A DNA stretch of 64,000 nucleotides from Vespula vulgaris (lineage: Eukaryota > Arthropoda > Insecta > Hymenoptera > Vespidae): assembly GCF_905475345.1 (NCBI RefSeq), contig NC_066594.1, forward strand, positions 5,765,001 to 5,829,000, read 5' to 3'. The position numbers and the translations under genes are program-made. The first letter of the stretch is position 1. Every line of letters begins with the position of its first letter. Of the stretch, positions 51,022 through 64,000 are shown piece after piece. The notes under the pieces are model-generated. The model saw only the letters and a program-made list of their open reading frames with translations, was not told the DNA's origin and searched no databases.

Positions 51022-54000
51022 TTTTATATTTAATTAGATTTGTTAACTCCATGAATTTCTAACACATTCTTCTTCGCACATTAAACTTTAAAACACACAA
51101 ACAACACACAGAATGTTTATAATTTAATGTTGTTAACAATTTTGAAATACTGATTTAATAAAGAGAGAAATAGAGAGAGAGAATTACAAAGCGTATGGGT
51201 ATTAAATTTTCGAAAAGACTGAACAAGTAGTTTTGATAACTTCCAAACGTTTTAAACAATCACTTTACGATTGCTTAGATGTAAGACTCTCGTTAGCTTA
51301 AGAAAAATTAAATCGTAAAAATATTAGACGAGGTATGAAAAACTTATTTTTATCTATATTGACAAAAAATATATTCGTTTGATATTTATCTAATTGTAAC
51401 AAACGTTTAAAATAAATAAAATCACTTTAAAACAATCACGTGACAATAATTCGAATGTATCATAACCCAACAGAAAATTTTGCGTTTTCTTATTGGTCTT
51501 TATTATATACGGACTAAGGAAATAACCAATGAGCACGTTACAAAAACAATCGTCGATAATTTTTCATCTAATATAAAAAAATTATTAAGTGACACATCCC
51601 AATAATAAACATTGTTTTATTTTTAACAATGTTCTCGTATTCTTAATAAATTCCTAATAAACTAGACGATATATGAAACGTTCAATAGATCGAGAACATC
51701 AAGATACGTTCATGGCGTCATAGAATACATTTGGCGACAGAAGCGCCACGGTGCGTTAGATTTCATTACTATTTATTTGAAACTTAATCGATCGATATGT
51801 TTTTACGAAAGTAAATCCAAAACGCAATACAATTTCTGTTTATTATGCAACTATTAGATTGATTAATAATAGTCGTCGTATTATTATTTTTTCTTCTTAC
51901 TTAAATAAAGAATATTTTCTTCTTTCCTTTCAATAGTAAAAAAAGTTCGAATAATTATTTGCAAATTTATTAGAGAAAAAAAGGTTCTAACATACAATCT
52001 GTGAGATTAGGTACATATTAATCACTCGTAAAATGGAGATCTGTTAAGGTTCCTCGTCAGTGGAAAATATTACACGTATCCATTAGTGTGACTCATTACA
52101 GCCAAATCATATTTCTTCCGTACATCGTCACTTCGTTGGTAAAGTTCAAAGAAACTTTAACGGGATAGACGACTATTTAAAAGATAGAACAACGGCAGTT
52201 AGTCGAGGCACCATTGGCAAATGGCCAACGTCGCTTGCCATTGAATTCGTACGAACCGAAAATAAGTGGTCGGTACCAAGAGACAGGAACAGTGTCATGG
52301 GTTCGATCTCCTTGCTCGCCTCTTAAAAGACCGGTTTACCCACCGACGAGTACGGAAACATTTCGGGATCATTGTTCGAGCGAGAACTCGAGTCTTGTCT
52401 CTCTCGTGTGAAGGAAGACGTAAAATATAACGTTTTAAATTCATACATAGAATTAGGTCAACTGATCGAACAATCGAATTTTTTTAAAAGAAATTTAACG
52501 ACATATTCGCTCGATAATCATTCGAGAATAAAAAATTAAGGTATAAATTAGTAGATAAGGACGATCGAAAGGACAATAGATTCGGACGATCTGTTGAAAA
52601 AAAAAAGACGATGTTATTTACTTTAATCCGTCAAAAAGCAACTAGAGACTCATCGTGATCGATCGATCTTTGTATTGGCGATTTGCCGAAGTATCCGTGT
52701 GCAAATCATCCACGCTTTGGCTGTTTGACGTCAGAGTCGTAAACCACATCTCGATGGAAGGATTAAAAATACATCCGACCCGGAAAAGTCGGTTGCCAGA
52801 TAATTGCAGCCTGATCCAATAGAAATTTTTTGAAAATTTTCCATTATACCAGCTACACAAAGGCTCACGTATAATAATATAATAATCATTTGTTTAACAT
52901 TTATATACAACGTAGAAAATTTTACCTGGTAATGTAATAAATTGTTAAAACTTTTCCTTCGTATTTGCTATTATTTAACTATTATTACTTTACCTGCTTC
53001 GACGTTTGTTCAAAAGTTTGCGCGCCAAAGTTTGAACATCGTTCTTCTTCTTAAACAAAAGGATTTTAAATTTCGTAAGAAATAAAATTCGAAGAAATGA
53101 ACGAAACGAGAAGAGAAATTCTTTTTAAATGTAAAAATGAATTCTCTTCGTGGATATAACACGGCAATAGAATTTATGACCTCGATTTCGAAGGAACATT
53201 TTATCCAACGATCTCTTCGCAGAGCGCATTTCGCGCGTTAAGCGGCCATAATTATTATCCAGTTATTTACACACTAATGCGCCCAGAGAGATCATCGTCG
53301 ACTCGAGTTACGTATTTTCGTGCGAAAAAGCAGCAAAAAGTAGGGAAAAGTGAGAGATGGATGTTTATTCGACGCGAATATCAAGGATTATTAACCTTTA
53401 AAAATTATCATCGGATATGAAATTTCACTCCACGGGGTGACCATTCTTTTAATAAATTAAATTTTTAATTGATGATAGTTAACACTGATTTTCTTTTTTT
53501 CTCTTCAAACGCTGATTAATTTCTCATATTTTTTCATCTAAATTTTAAATAATAATAATGATAATAATAATAATTTTTACATTCGTATTATTTCTTTTTA
53601 TCATTTCCTCTGCTAGCTTTTATGAGTTAAAGTCATTTCAACCATCGATATAAAACAATCGTTTTTAATATTACTCTTTAATCGAATCATCGATCGACGA
53701 AGTTTCTATCGAACAATGTCATTCTAAAGTGAGACCACCTGTTAGCTAACACATTTTTTTTTCGATGTCTGGAGATATCGACCATTGCACATTTCATAAA
53801 AAAAAAAAAAAAATAGATAACTAATATAGTTTGAATTTAAAAAAAAAAAGGAATAATACAATATGCAGAGCGAAAGCAGTATGCTTTTAGGCAATAGAAC
53901 AAACAGTTCTTGCATGTTTTTAACAATTATTTTAATATGTATTCGATCATCACTGTACGAGTTCGACTTCAATTCGTCAATTCGATTGAATTCGGCTCGT

Positions 54001-54889
54001 CATTCACAAAAATTTCAAAAGCATCGGACACTTCGTCATAATATTTTACACATCTCCATTATCAATGAAAACACGTCTCGAATCATTTTTCTCTTCTCTT
54101 TCTCCCTCTCTCTTTTATTTCGATAATCGGATTTCGGTCTTTCTCTTTTAACAAATTACAACGTGAGAGCGGATAGGACAAACGCTCAAAGAACTTAAGG
54201 CATTGGTGTTTGAAATATTTAATATTTTTTTTCTTTTTTATTTTGTTTTGTTTTTTTTTTTCAAACTGTCATAAGCAGCATTTATATTTCGTTTCTTAAT
54301 CAAGTCGGAGCGCAGTTCCTTTAAAAAGAAAAAAAAAAAACAAGAAAAAAGAAAATTCAGAGATATTCGCGTTTTCGCTCGATGGCGCCTGGCGAGAACG
54401 CTTTACAAGTTAATGAAATAAAGGCTTACTGTCTGTGTTCCGGAGAGAATTATTTTGTTTGCATTTTCTTTTAGTACGCATTCTTACTCGTGTCGATCCT
54501 TCGAACGATACATACATATTAAGATATTACAATCTGGACGCTGAAGATCGACATAAACGACACAGTTCTCTCATGATCGTTTTCGCAAGGAAAGCAAATG
54601 TACGGTTTAAAATCAAACGCAACGACAGCATTTAGCTCCGTTTTGCCTGATTAATAACATTCCTAATTAATACTTATATATAATAATGACGTGTGTATGT
54701 ACCAGAGTAAGAGATCAAACTTTGCATTGTCACTTAAATAAAAAAGACGAAAGAAAAAAAGAAAGAAAATACAATAAAAGAAAATAAAAAAAATAAAATA
54801 AAATAAAATAAAAGGAAATAAAGGAAGAGAGTTATCAAGATAATCTTAAGAACTTAGCTCGTAAATAATATTTTTTGGAGGAGCAGAGT

Positions 54890-54925
54890 GATGGTGACGA
54901 TGACGATGACGATGATGACGATGGA
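54890..54925. repeat. GATGAC hexanucleotide repeat
   Basis: Tandem GATGAC/GACGAT units, followed by a GT-rich run to about 54953. No coding context is visible. Confidence 0.8.
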
Positions 54926-55642
54926 CGTGTGTATGTGTGTGTGTCTGTGTGTATCTCTTCCTTCGATTTCGGAATTATTGCCGCTGCAATCGATTTCCGA
55001 CTATTAATAAAATATAAATTGCACGAAGAGATATCGATGCTTTGAGAAAAGCATTTGTTTTTAATTAAACATTAAACCTAATATAATAAGTATAATAAAA
55101 AATGTAATACGAGAACGCAAGAAATACAAATAATTTAATAAAATATGTATGTATGTAGGTATGCATGTACGTGTGTAGGTATGTGTATGTGCGTGCACGA
55201 AAAACGAGGAAGGACGTTCGTACGAAGGATTTTCTTTTTGCGAAACATTTTTCGTTGTCGTTTGCAGCGGCTATGGCGATGAGAGCGAATGAATTTTCCC
55301 AATGATTTTACAGTGAAAATTGTAGGAAAAGTTGTTTGTCGCCATTAGATCGATTAAAAAACTAGGATATACAAAAACGTTATCGTAGGAAGTCAAACGA
55401 TAACGTTTCAGCAAAATGGCGATTAGGGCTTGTATACACGCAGTGACCGAAGAAACCTGTGTATCAGTAAATATTCCTTAAAGGTTAAATGTTTGTATCC
55501 GTAATGATCCGTGTTATGTATAGAATATGTGTATACAGACTATATTCAATACATCGTAACGTATTGTTTATGTGTGAGAGACGCGTCTTGTACTTTTTCC
55601 TTTTGTAGAATAATTCTTCTCTTTCTGTTTCTTTTTTTGTAT

Positions 55643-55676
55643 TGTTTCGTTTCGTTTCGTTTCGTTTCGTTTCGTT
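55643..55676. repeat. CGTTT pentanucleotide repeat
   Basis: Six or seven tandem TTTCG units flanked by T-rich sequence. Confidence 0.85.
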
Positions 55677-56564
55677 TTTTTTTCCTTCTTCTTCCTCCTC
55701 TTCTTCTTCAACATTACAAACGTTCGTGCGAGTGTTGCGAAATTACAAGTGGCAGCATGCTTATTTCCCTTTTCTTCTTTCGTTTCTTCCTCCTCTTTAC
55801 TAACTTTTTCTTTTTCGTTTAAATACAGATTTTCCATAGAGACATACTACACATATGCATCTATGTAACTACATATATACACGCTATTGCACGACGATCG
55901 AACGCAAATAAAACCGACATATTCGTGCACTGTGAATTTTATCGGAATGTTTATCTTATTCATGTATGTATATATGTGTGTATGTATGTATGTATGTACG
56001 TATCGTGTTCTTTGTAAGTAAGTACACGATCCCAAGAAAAACGAAAAAATACAAAGATTTTAATAACTTTGATGTATTGTCATTGGATCCTGTGAATGAG
56101 TTTTACTTTAAGTATTTTGCGCCGGTAAGAACGTACTTACATACCACTCATCGAATAGTAACTACTCTCAACCACAGGGATAAAAATGATATATACAAAG
56201 TTTCGATATATATATATATATATGTGTGTGTACATATACATATATATCGATTCGATATAACGAGAAAAACGGTAAAAGGTGATACGCGGGCCAATGAAAT
56301 GCACAGTGTCGGAGGAACGGCTTGACGAGTAATAACGTACAAATATTTCATTATATGTATCTATGTATGTATGTATGTATATATGTATATATAAGCGATG
56401 TCGCGTACAAATCGATAGATGTTCTATCTCCGAAAGCGAAGGAACACGAGAGGTAAAATGTGTATTCATAGCTATTTAGCAAAAAAAGAAGAAATCGAAC
56501 GTTCTCGTTATCGTCAAAAAGAATCGATCGGTATAATACTCCGATTCTTTCTACATTTTTATTT

Positions 56565-56610
<46 letters not shown>

Positions 56611-57734
56611 CTTTTCTTTTTGATCATCCTACTTACAAAACATTTCGAGTACTTTCGTTCGTTCACTTTGTGCCGAATACGAATCTGGGTATAAAGATTC
56701 TATACCTGAATAAGTTATATACGTATGTATATGTGTATGTATATATGTATGTATGTTATATGTATGCATTTATGTATGTATGTTTATTTGTTCGTTTGTT
56801 GTTTCTTTGTATGTATACATGTATATACGTACGTACGTATATCGATCTCATACATCGTAAAATGAACTAACAAAGGACAACGATCGAATCGGCCATCGAT
56901 CGATCCAAGCAACATGACGAAGATACACAACAGATAGCAGACAGGCACACAGATCATACATACATACATACATACATACATACATCATACATACAAACAC
57001 GCGCTCTCACATAGAAAATTCTCTTCGACCTGACTTAGAGAAATGAAGGAGAAGGATTTCGTCGATTGATCGACATTACGACGAGATTAGGAGCAAGTTC
57101 ACAAGGCAAAGGGGCGCGTTCAACGAACTTTGAAGCACCTCGCCACATATATTTTACTTATGTGTTTATGTATATGTATATATACGTCGTCTATATAACG
57201 CGCCACAATTTTTATTCCTAGCGAATAATTACGAAATTCTTAATTATCATACAAACGCCTTATCGCATTGTACATATACATAATTACTATATAGAAACGT
57301 GTTACAGTCTCTCGTTTTCTCTATCGCGCTTTATTTTACTTTCTCTTTCTTTCTTTCTTTCTTTCTTTCTCTCTCTCTCTCGTATTTTTCATATCGACGT
57401 TTCACTTTCTCTCTCCCTCGAATTCTATCACTCTTATTCACATAGTTATCATATAAGACTATCGTGTAACTAGCTAAAACGTAATATACATACGTATGCG
57501 TGATCGACCGGGATATCTTTATTCTGTTTCTTACTTCCGAGTTTTAGTAACATCAATAGTCTTGTCATTGGTACAACGTGGGGAAAACGTTGTACGGCTA
57601 GTTTTCCTTTTAGTTCTGCGTTGTTTTATAAAGCATAGGGTATATTATACTCCTCTATTCTTATTTTCATTTGACTTACTTGCTCGCGACGTATGGAGCT
57701 TTCTCTTTTTACCGCGAGCTTAAATACGTAATCC

Positions 57735-57866
57735 TACATATGTATGTATGTACGTAGGTATGTATATTTTTATATAGGTATGTATGTATACGTGTACGTA
57801 CGTACGTATGTATCTATGTATGTATGTATGTATGTATGTATGTATATATGTATGTATGTATATATT
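57735..57866. repeat. GTAT/GTAC tetranucleotide cluster
   Basis: About 130 bp of ATGT/GTAC-type units, with the purest run at 57808-57862. Related GTAT arrays occur at 8199-8249, 55966-56000 and 56357-56390. Confidence 0.8.
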
Positions 57867-59022
57867 TTCACGTATATATAAAATTATCGCGAGCTTATTA
57901 TTAACTTCTATATAATTTAATCACAATACCAATTGAATTATTTTTCGAAAGGCAAATTATTTTTTACAGCTCTCTCTTAAAACAACTCTCTTGATGTCTG
58001 ATCCCACTATAATATATCTTTCTTATTTTTCTTTTTTTTTTCCTTTTTATTATTTTTTTTTTTTTTTGTTACGTCTTCTAGATTATTTTATTATCAACGA
58101 TGTTTCATAGCATTCACGATTACAACGAGATGTATCCAGATAAAATGCTTTTTCGCGTCGATTCGTTCATCATTTATCGAATTTTTCTTTCTCCGTCGAT
58201 CGGTGGAAAAGATTTGCAATTACGTATGCTGCTTTTATCGCGTTTCTTCGATCTTTTAAACGGTAAGTATCCTTTTCTGTACGGGAGTACTGCGATAAAA
58301 GAAATCGTGGAAGGGGAAATAAAAGTGAAATAAAATAAAATAAAAAAGAAGGGGGACAAAAAGAAATAATAAAAAAAAAAAAAAAAAAAGATTCTGATAC
58401 GAAACGAAACAAGATTTTATCACATTTCTTACATTCGAAAGCAACAAACTGAACGCAGAGCGGACTTTTCTTTTTCTATTTGCTTCGCTTCGTTGCGAAT
58501 CAATCGAAGTAAAAAGATCTTAGTACGTCTTTCTTTCGTTCTTTCTTTCTTTCTTTCTTTTTCTCTCTTCTCTCTCATATATGAAATTTATAATTGCATT
58601 TTTTATAATTGCATTTTCTTTTTTTCTACTACGAGCATGAAAAAATTCGCGAAAGGAGAAAGGCCGTTTCGCGGATCGAAAAATTATGACCGCGTTTCGC
58701 TTCATAAAGGTCTCTCGTGCGAAAGTACGAAATATATTTCGAAAACGGAGATTAAAAGCAAAAAAAAAAAAGGAAAGAAAAGAAAAGAAAAGAAAAACAA
58801 AAACGAAGAAAAGAAAAAAGACAAAAAAAGAAATTCCTCACGGTTCGGACAGCTTCATACCTGTAATTATATACACTCTACCTCTAAGAAGATTTTCGAT
58901 ATCAAGATAAATGAAGGACTTCGAGGTCCTTCGAGTGCAAAGCCCGTTGGTAAAAGATTCCGAGAATTATTGTACGTTCGATCGTATGGAGAAAGAAAAA
59001 AGAAAAAAAAGAAAAAAAGAGG

Positions 59023-59053
<31 letters not shown>

Positions 59054-59789
59054 AGAGAGAGAGAGAAATGGTTGAACAATGGAAGGAAAAAGGAAAAGAA
59101 ATTTGCATGCGATTACTTGAGGAATGAAGATTTCATTTCCGGTTTAGTGAGAAAGGAATTCAACGTGAATCGTGGTAATGTTAAATCGGTGATAAATTAA
59201 AATGGAATTGACGTGCTTTTGAATGATCTAGTTTCCTTCCCTTTCTCTCTCTCTCTCTCTCTCTCTCTTTTCTATGCACGAAGATGCAAGGAACATGGCG
59301 TAAAGATAGAAAAGGAGATGTACATAAGTGCAACGAGAGCACGCACGCACGTACGCAGACGCACTTAGTTGACGTACAACGTTCGTACGCTTCTTATGGA
59401 AAGGCGGACGGCGAGCGACTACCAGACAATCGTAACACGAACACCCTCGTTTACCTTGAGTAGGAGTCCTCCCGACCTTGAAATCGTCTGCTCTTATACA
59501 TCGTACGATATTTACGCCTAAAGCTATCATTTATTATACCTTATTTGGCGTCGTAACGCGTTGCACGAGAGAACTTATCCTTTTTTTTTTCTCTTTTCGA
59601 TTTCTCTTTTATATATATATTATATATATATATATATATAAAAATAGCAATTTGTTAGAGTAAGGAAATCATTTAAGGGTTTCAAAATAAGAAAAAACGA
59701 CCCCAAAAAAAGGAATAGGTAAATAGAAAAAGAGAAAAAGAGAGAGATGAAAGAGAGATCATATACATATATTTATATATATATATATC

Positions 59790-59820
<31 letters not shown>

Positions 59821-59928
59821 CATAGAGATCATATATATATATATCGGCAATGATAATCAGCGCGTTGATGTTTGAGAAACCAAGGTTGAAGGTGGTAAAC
59901 AACGAAGTCCCTAACGTTAATCACAGTA

Positions 59929-60042
59929 TTAATATAATAATAGTAATGATCATGATGATAGTAATATTAATAATAATAGTAATAATATGAATAATAATAA
60001 TAATAATAACATTAATATTAATAATAATAATAATAATAGTAT
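59929..60042. repeat. Imperfect AAT trinucleotide array
   Basis: AATAATAAT units interrupted by AGT, ATG and CAT triplets over about 110 bp. Confidence 0.8.
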
Positions 60043-60449
60043 TACAAGCAACGGAGTTCTGATGATAAGTAATAATTAACTCTCTTCCTCGCGATTCTGC
60101 CAATAAATGCTTACATAATATTTTTGTATATAAATAAATCTTGGATACGTGTATATCTGTTTGTATATCTGTACGTGTAAATGCATACGTACGTACTTAT
60201 ATCACACTCTTTACGCACTTTCGAGTTCGTAGTAATATTTTATTGATTGGGATCGCATTTGGAGAAACACGACTTTCGAAAATCCGTAAAAGTCTCGAAA
60301 GGAAAATGCTTGTGTGTGTATCTGTATAGTGTATGTGTGTGTGTGTGTGTGATGCGTGATATTGGTGTACCGCTGTACTTCGCTCTGACGTAACTCAAGG
60401 TGATCTTGAAGAATGACGAAGGGACTAGGCACGTAAATAAGATAAGCGC

Positions 60450-60493
<44 letters not shown>

Positions 60494-63401
60494 TATATAT
60501 ATATATATAAAACAAAAACAAAAAAAAATTCGAGCGATAAACTTATAAAAGAAGTTATTGGCAGTGGCATGTCGATCGATCCTTGACAGACGTCATCACG
60601 CAAATTACAGAAAACTATATACCTACTTATTTAAATGCTTGTCAAAGTATCCTCGTGTCACCATAACCGATCCATTTGTTCCTACAACCCACCCCCATTT
60701 TACGTTTCTCTTGGGAACTTAACGTGGACGATTAATATTTACCGACCAATTAATTTTCTTTTCCCTTTTTTTTTTGCGCACGACGAATCATGAAAGATGA
60801 AAAAGCGCGGATACGATAATACAGTTCGTAAGGAAGAATGCTCGAAATGATCAACGAGTTAGTGCAACGTTTTACGAATACCACATTTTATATATTTTTC
60901 TCGTAACCACGATGGCAGCTTTCTACTCTTTCTCGCTACATATGCACATAATAATACGTTATTAAATTTTTGCAGCTTTTTATAATTAGCGTTATAGCGC
61001 GATATAACTTATATTTTTATTTCTTTTTTTATCTGATAATATATATATATATACATACAACTCATATATATACGTGTATATATATGTGTGTGTATCTTCT
61101 TTACCAATATAAATGACAGTACGGCTTAAATTCCATATCACATAACGTTATCCTGTTCGGTATCAACTTTCGACAACCGAATATCACTCCGTTCCTTTGA
61201 TTGCCTCGTTGCTCGTTGCTGTCATTGCTAATCATACAAAATAACTCTTTGAAAGCATTCATTTCGACGATGTTATTATAAATATTATCAGAATACGCTT
61301 GATCTACATTTCACCAAGAGGAACGTCAAAAAGCAAATAATTTCGATGAATTTCAGACGTAATACAACATCGTATCAAATCGTAAAAGATAATTAGGAAA
61401 GAAAAAAATATTGCCAACAAAATGATCTTTCAAACGAACAAAGCTTTTCGATTGAACCTGCTGAATGGTATCGTCGAAACGTTTCTGTTCTTTTTTTTTT
61501 TCTATTTTTTTTTCTTTTTTTTTTTAAATATTTTTTCATGAACGAGTATTATCAAGAAAAAGATGTATGGAACACGGTTTTACTTTCTTTTTTTTTTTTA
61601 TTTTCCATTAACGCCGATGCGTTAATTATCGTTTGTATCGCATTTTCAAAGTCTTTGAGAATAATTTTTTGCTTTTAATTAAAGTAATCATCACTTATAC
61701 GTTTTCGTTAAGCGGAAGCGTGTACAACTGATAATGCAAGGGCTAGAATGAAATCGACTCAATGTGTATATGTATACGTGCACTCGAGCATTTATAATTT
61801 ACAAACATGCCGCGATGAATATTCGTTCATCGCTTTTACTCGTGCAACATGTATACGTATAATAAATATTGCATATGAATTGAGCTCTCGTTCGATTATA
61901 TGGTTATAAAATGGCTCACTTGTTACGCGCGAATAATCATTTAAAAAGCACCTCGAACGTGAACTACTTATCTCGATGTGCTCGATAAAAATAAAGAAGT
62001 TTATTAAAAAATTCGAAAATTCAATAAAATTTTCGTGAAAAATAATTTCTCGTGAAAATTATGTAATATAACACACATACAACTTTCTCTTACATTTGTA
62101 CAAATAAATTATATATATCGTTAAAAACTCTCATATTTTCATAATTTCCTTTCGCCAATATATTATAAATATATAATATAAATATATAGCTATATCTACA
62201 ATACAATATACACAATTATATATTGTCGATTGAAAAATATTCAAAGGGAAATGCTTCTAACTTTTCCTCGTGTTCAATGATATTCTCCGATATGCAAATT
62301 AAAAAGGTCAAGTGTCTCCGATCGATAAGTAGAAAAGTTGAAGTTTCATGGGAAAATTTAACCTTCTTTATGATACCCGTCACGCGAGATTCCTTAAAGA
62401 AAACAGTTAAATGATACAGAATATTGTAGAATTTAATTCAGATGAGTATTTCTCCTGACACAAATTTAACCAGTCAGATTTAATGATACACGCCAGAAGA
62501 AATTCATTGTACAATTTGCTATACTATACATTCACAGTGTTAGAAACCCTTTCAATCGAGTCTACCCGATCGATTCATCGACGATGTTATACACGCTTGC
62601 GAACCCTTCGCATTCCCTGACTTCCCTGGCACAATAACCTCAAAGTCAAGACAATGTAATAAATGTCGATACAAATGAGGTTTCGCACGATACCAATTCA
62701 CCACGGCAATGCGTATGCATGTATTTATGCGCCTACGGCGGCCTTCCAGCTAGTGAATAACAATCTTTACAAAGGATCCCAACAATGACAGCAGGAGCAA
62801 ACGTTCGGCGGCTGAACAAAAGAAAACTGAGCACTAGCATACGATACGATGCTAAAAAGAGAAAGAGAGTCGTGCTTTCGTGGATAAGAGCTAGGGATAG
62901 ACTAGTCACTCCGACGAATATCACGTATTTATACATCTATTAAAATTAAATTTTCTGCCTTAACGATACGATGAATTCAGCGTCACAATTAAAAATCGAA
63001 TTACGACATCGATAAAATGCAGCGTTATTACACATCCGGTTGAAGACCAATTTCCTACGGATCGAATTAACAAAAAAAAAATAAAATAAAATAAAATAAA
63101 ATAAAAGTAATGATAATAAAAGAAACGAAATAGGTCTAAAAAGGTTCGAATGTAGGTCAATCTCTCTCGTAATCACTTATCTCTGTAGACACTCGCCTAG
63201 AACGTATAGGGCGAGGTCATTCATCGCACAAAGTGTTTGTATTCTGGCAAAGCTTGGAAGGATCGTTAACCTTTCGATTTCACGACCCTTCCTCGTTCAC
63301 CTTGACGTCAACGTTACCGTCTGCGCACGGTTTCCAAGGTCAACCCTACCCGAAGTTATTAACGAGCATGACGGCAGTGGCACACGTGTGAGCCGACGTC
63401 C

Positions 63402-63789
63402 TCATATTTCGGCGTATCGTCTGAGTTCCTCGATGAACTCTTTACTTAATATCACGCGACTCAAAGCACTCGAAGGACCGTGCGAACTATGGCTGTCGTG
63501 AGAAGAGGATCCATGGGAGGAAGATCCATGAGAAGATGATCCATGCGACGATCCGTTGCTTTGATGTTGCTGCTGCTGTTGCAATTGATGACTGGCACCG
63601 TGTTGTTGCTGTTGAGATCCAGCAGTACCGACCGAATTCAAGGACTGATGACTGCTAAGACTCGGCTGATGATTCGAGGAGATTGCATGAACCGTAGTTT
63701 GAACGGACGTCGTATTGCCAAAAATACCCGACTGGGGATGCCTCGAGTGTATAGTCGATCTGCGACAATAGAAATCATTCAATTGTTGT

Positions 63790-63821
<32 letters not shown>

Positions 63822-64000
63822 TTGAGGCTGCGGTTTTTGTCGCACTTTGTTTCTGGTCGCTGCAGCGTTGACGTTCGTCGACTGAAGGGTATTGCTCCTA
63901 GCAGTGGCCGCTACAGCAGCGACGGCAGTAGTAGTCGTGGTAGTGGCCGTATTTATGGCTGTGGTGTTGATGGTAGTGGTGGTAACCGTGGTGGTGGTCT
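63402..64000 (-). CDS. 3' end of an unrecognised low-complexity protein (partial)
   Basis: One frame is open from the window edge to the TGA at 63402-63404, about 199 codons, so the 5' part lies beyond 64000. In order it reads a Thr/Ala-rich stretch (TTTVTTTTINTTAINTAT), the linker ARSNTLQSTNVNAAATRNK, a glutamine run of about 15 (63780-63826), a mixed linker with HSRHPQSGIFGNTT, a second Gln/His-rich stretch, then Ser-His-Gly-Ser repeats (63484-63560). It ends in an ordered-looking segment, LSRVILSKEFIEELRRYAEI. The CAG/CAA mixture and codon variation argue for real coding rather than a pure microsatellite. I do not recognise the gene; this may be the disordered tail of a regulatory protein. 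Strand and frame are fairly sure, function unknown. Confidence 0.55.

Larger units (their letters stand above)
51022..63401. other. Gene-poor, microsatellite-rich spacer
   Basis: No gene recognised over 12 kb. The first few hundred bases are the 5' flank of the Brambleberry-like gene. Two open frames around 52214-52411 (plus) and 52642-52860 (minus) lie in less AT-rich sequence and could be isolated exons, but neither resembles a family I know. Beyond 54 kb microsatellites dominate: GATGAC 54890-54925, CGTTT 55643-55676, CT 56572-56608, CATA 56954-56996, CTTT then CT 57343-57382, GTAT 57735-57866, GA 59021-59069, TA 59761-59845, AAT/AAC/AAG mix 59929-60042, TA 60452-60510, AAAAT 63071-63106. 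It could be a long intron or 3' region of the gene entering from the right. Confidence 0.6.

Noticed and set aside
52214..52860. Two short frames (52214-52411 plus, 52642-52860 minus) as possible exons
   Set aside because: Less AT-rich and less repetitive than their surroundings, but without recognisable similarity or clear acceptor/donor pairs; kept only as a note in the spacer entry.
58493..59200. 235-codon plus-strand frame rich in Lys/Arg/Glu
   Set aside because: Composed of polypurine GAAA/GA repeats joined by AT-rich filler; no family similarity and no plausible splice partners.
1..64000. CRISPR arrays, operons, prophage or bacterial mobile systems
   Set aside because: Spliced eukaryotic genes throughout; tandem repeats are microsatellites without unique spacers.
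1..64000. tRNA or rRNA genes
   Set aside because: No stretch with convincing A/B boxes plus cloverleaf, and no rRNA-like sequence was noticed by eye; a covariance-model scan was not possible here.

Overview
The window is nuclear DNA from an insect, most likely a hymenopteran. It is very AT-rich with spliced genes, short AT-rich introns beside a few giant ones, an extraordinary density of microsatellites, and local CpG-rich islands. The proteins read as insect orthologues. A bee or wasp is my best guess (Vespidae-like texture), but this rests on sequence texture and gene content, not on a database search.

Layout, left to right. (1) 6450-26399, minus strand: UBE2H, a five-exon E2 ubiquitin-conjugating enzyme whose 564-nt coding sequence is spread over 20 kb by introns of 8.8 and 10.4 kb. 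Its first coding exon lies beside a striking cluster of simple repeats (25.3-27.7 kb), and a consensus CTCF-like motif lies about 1.5 kb upstream of it. (2) 26.4-30.2 kb: GC/CpG-rich 5' flank, then AT-rich intergenic DNA. (3) 30228-33170, minus: Wntless (Wls/Evi), 11 exons. (4) 34151-37648, plus: STRIP, the striatin-interacting protein of the STRIPAK complex, 12 exons, head-to-head with Wls across about 1 kb. (5) 38990-41926 or 46455, minus: glucose-6-phosphate dehydrogenase (Zw), with two phase-compatible candidate first exons and one apparent GC-AG intron. It is tail-to-tail with STRIP. (6) 48719-49168, plus: CHCHD1/mS37, a twin-CX9C mitochondrial ribosomal protein. (7) 49414-51021, minus: a Brambleberry/KAR5/GEX1-family nuclear-fusion protein, tail-to-tail with mS37. 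(8) 51-63.4 kb: gene-poor, microsatellite-rich DNA in which I recognise no gene. (9) 63402-64000, minus: the 3' end of an unrecognised low-complexity (poly-Q, Ser/His/Gly) protein that continues past the window edge.

The genes are mostly housekeeping and do not form one pathway. They share paired arrangements: Wls/STRIP are divergent, STRIP/G6PD and mS37/Brambleberry are convergent. Exon boundaries were set by eye from GT-AG signals, phase and family homology. For each complete model the summed exon length is a multiple of three, which supports the joins.

I did not find a convincing new multi-gene system. The best leads are an ungapped roughly 125-bp-arm fold-back at 47.76-48.06 kb, an apparent loss of the GT donor in STRIP intron 6, a GC-AG intron and alternative starts in G6PD, paired CTCF-like and YY1/Pho-like motifs upstream of UBE2H, twin adjacent hairpins in the Wls/STRIP intergenic region, and an ordered TAG-based higher-order repeat inside UBE2H intron 1.
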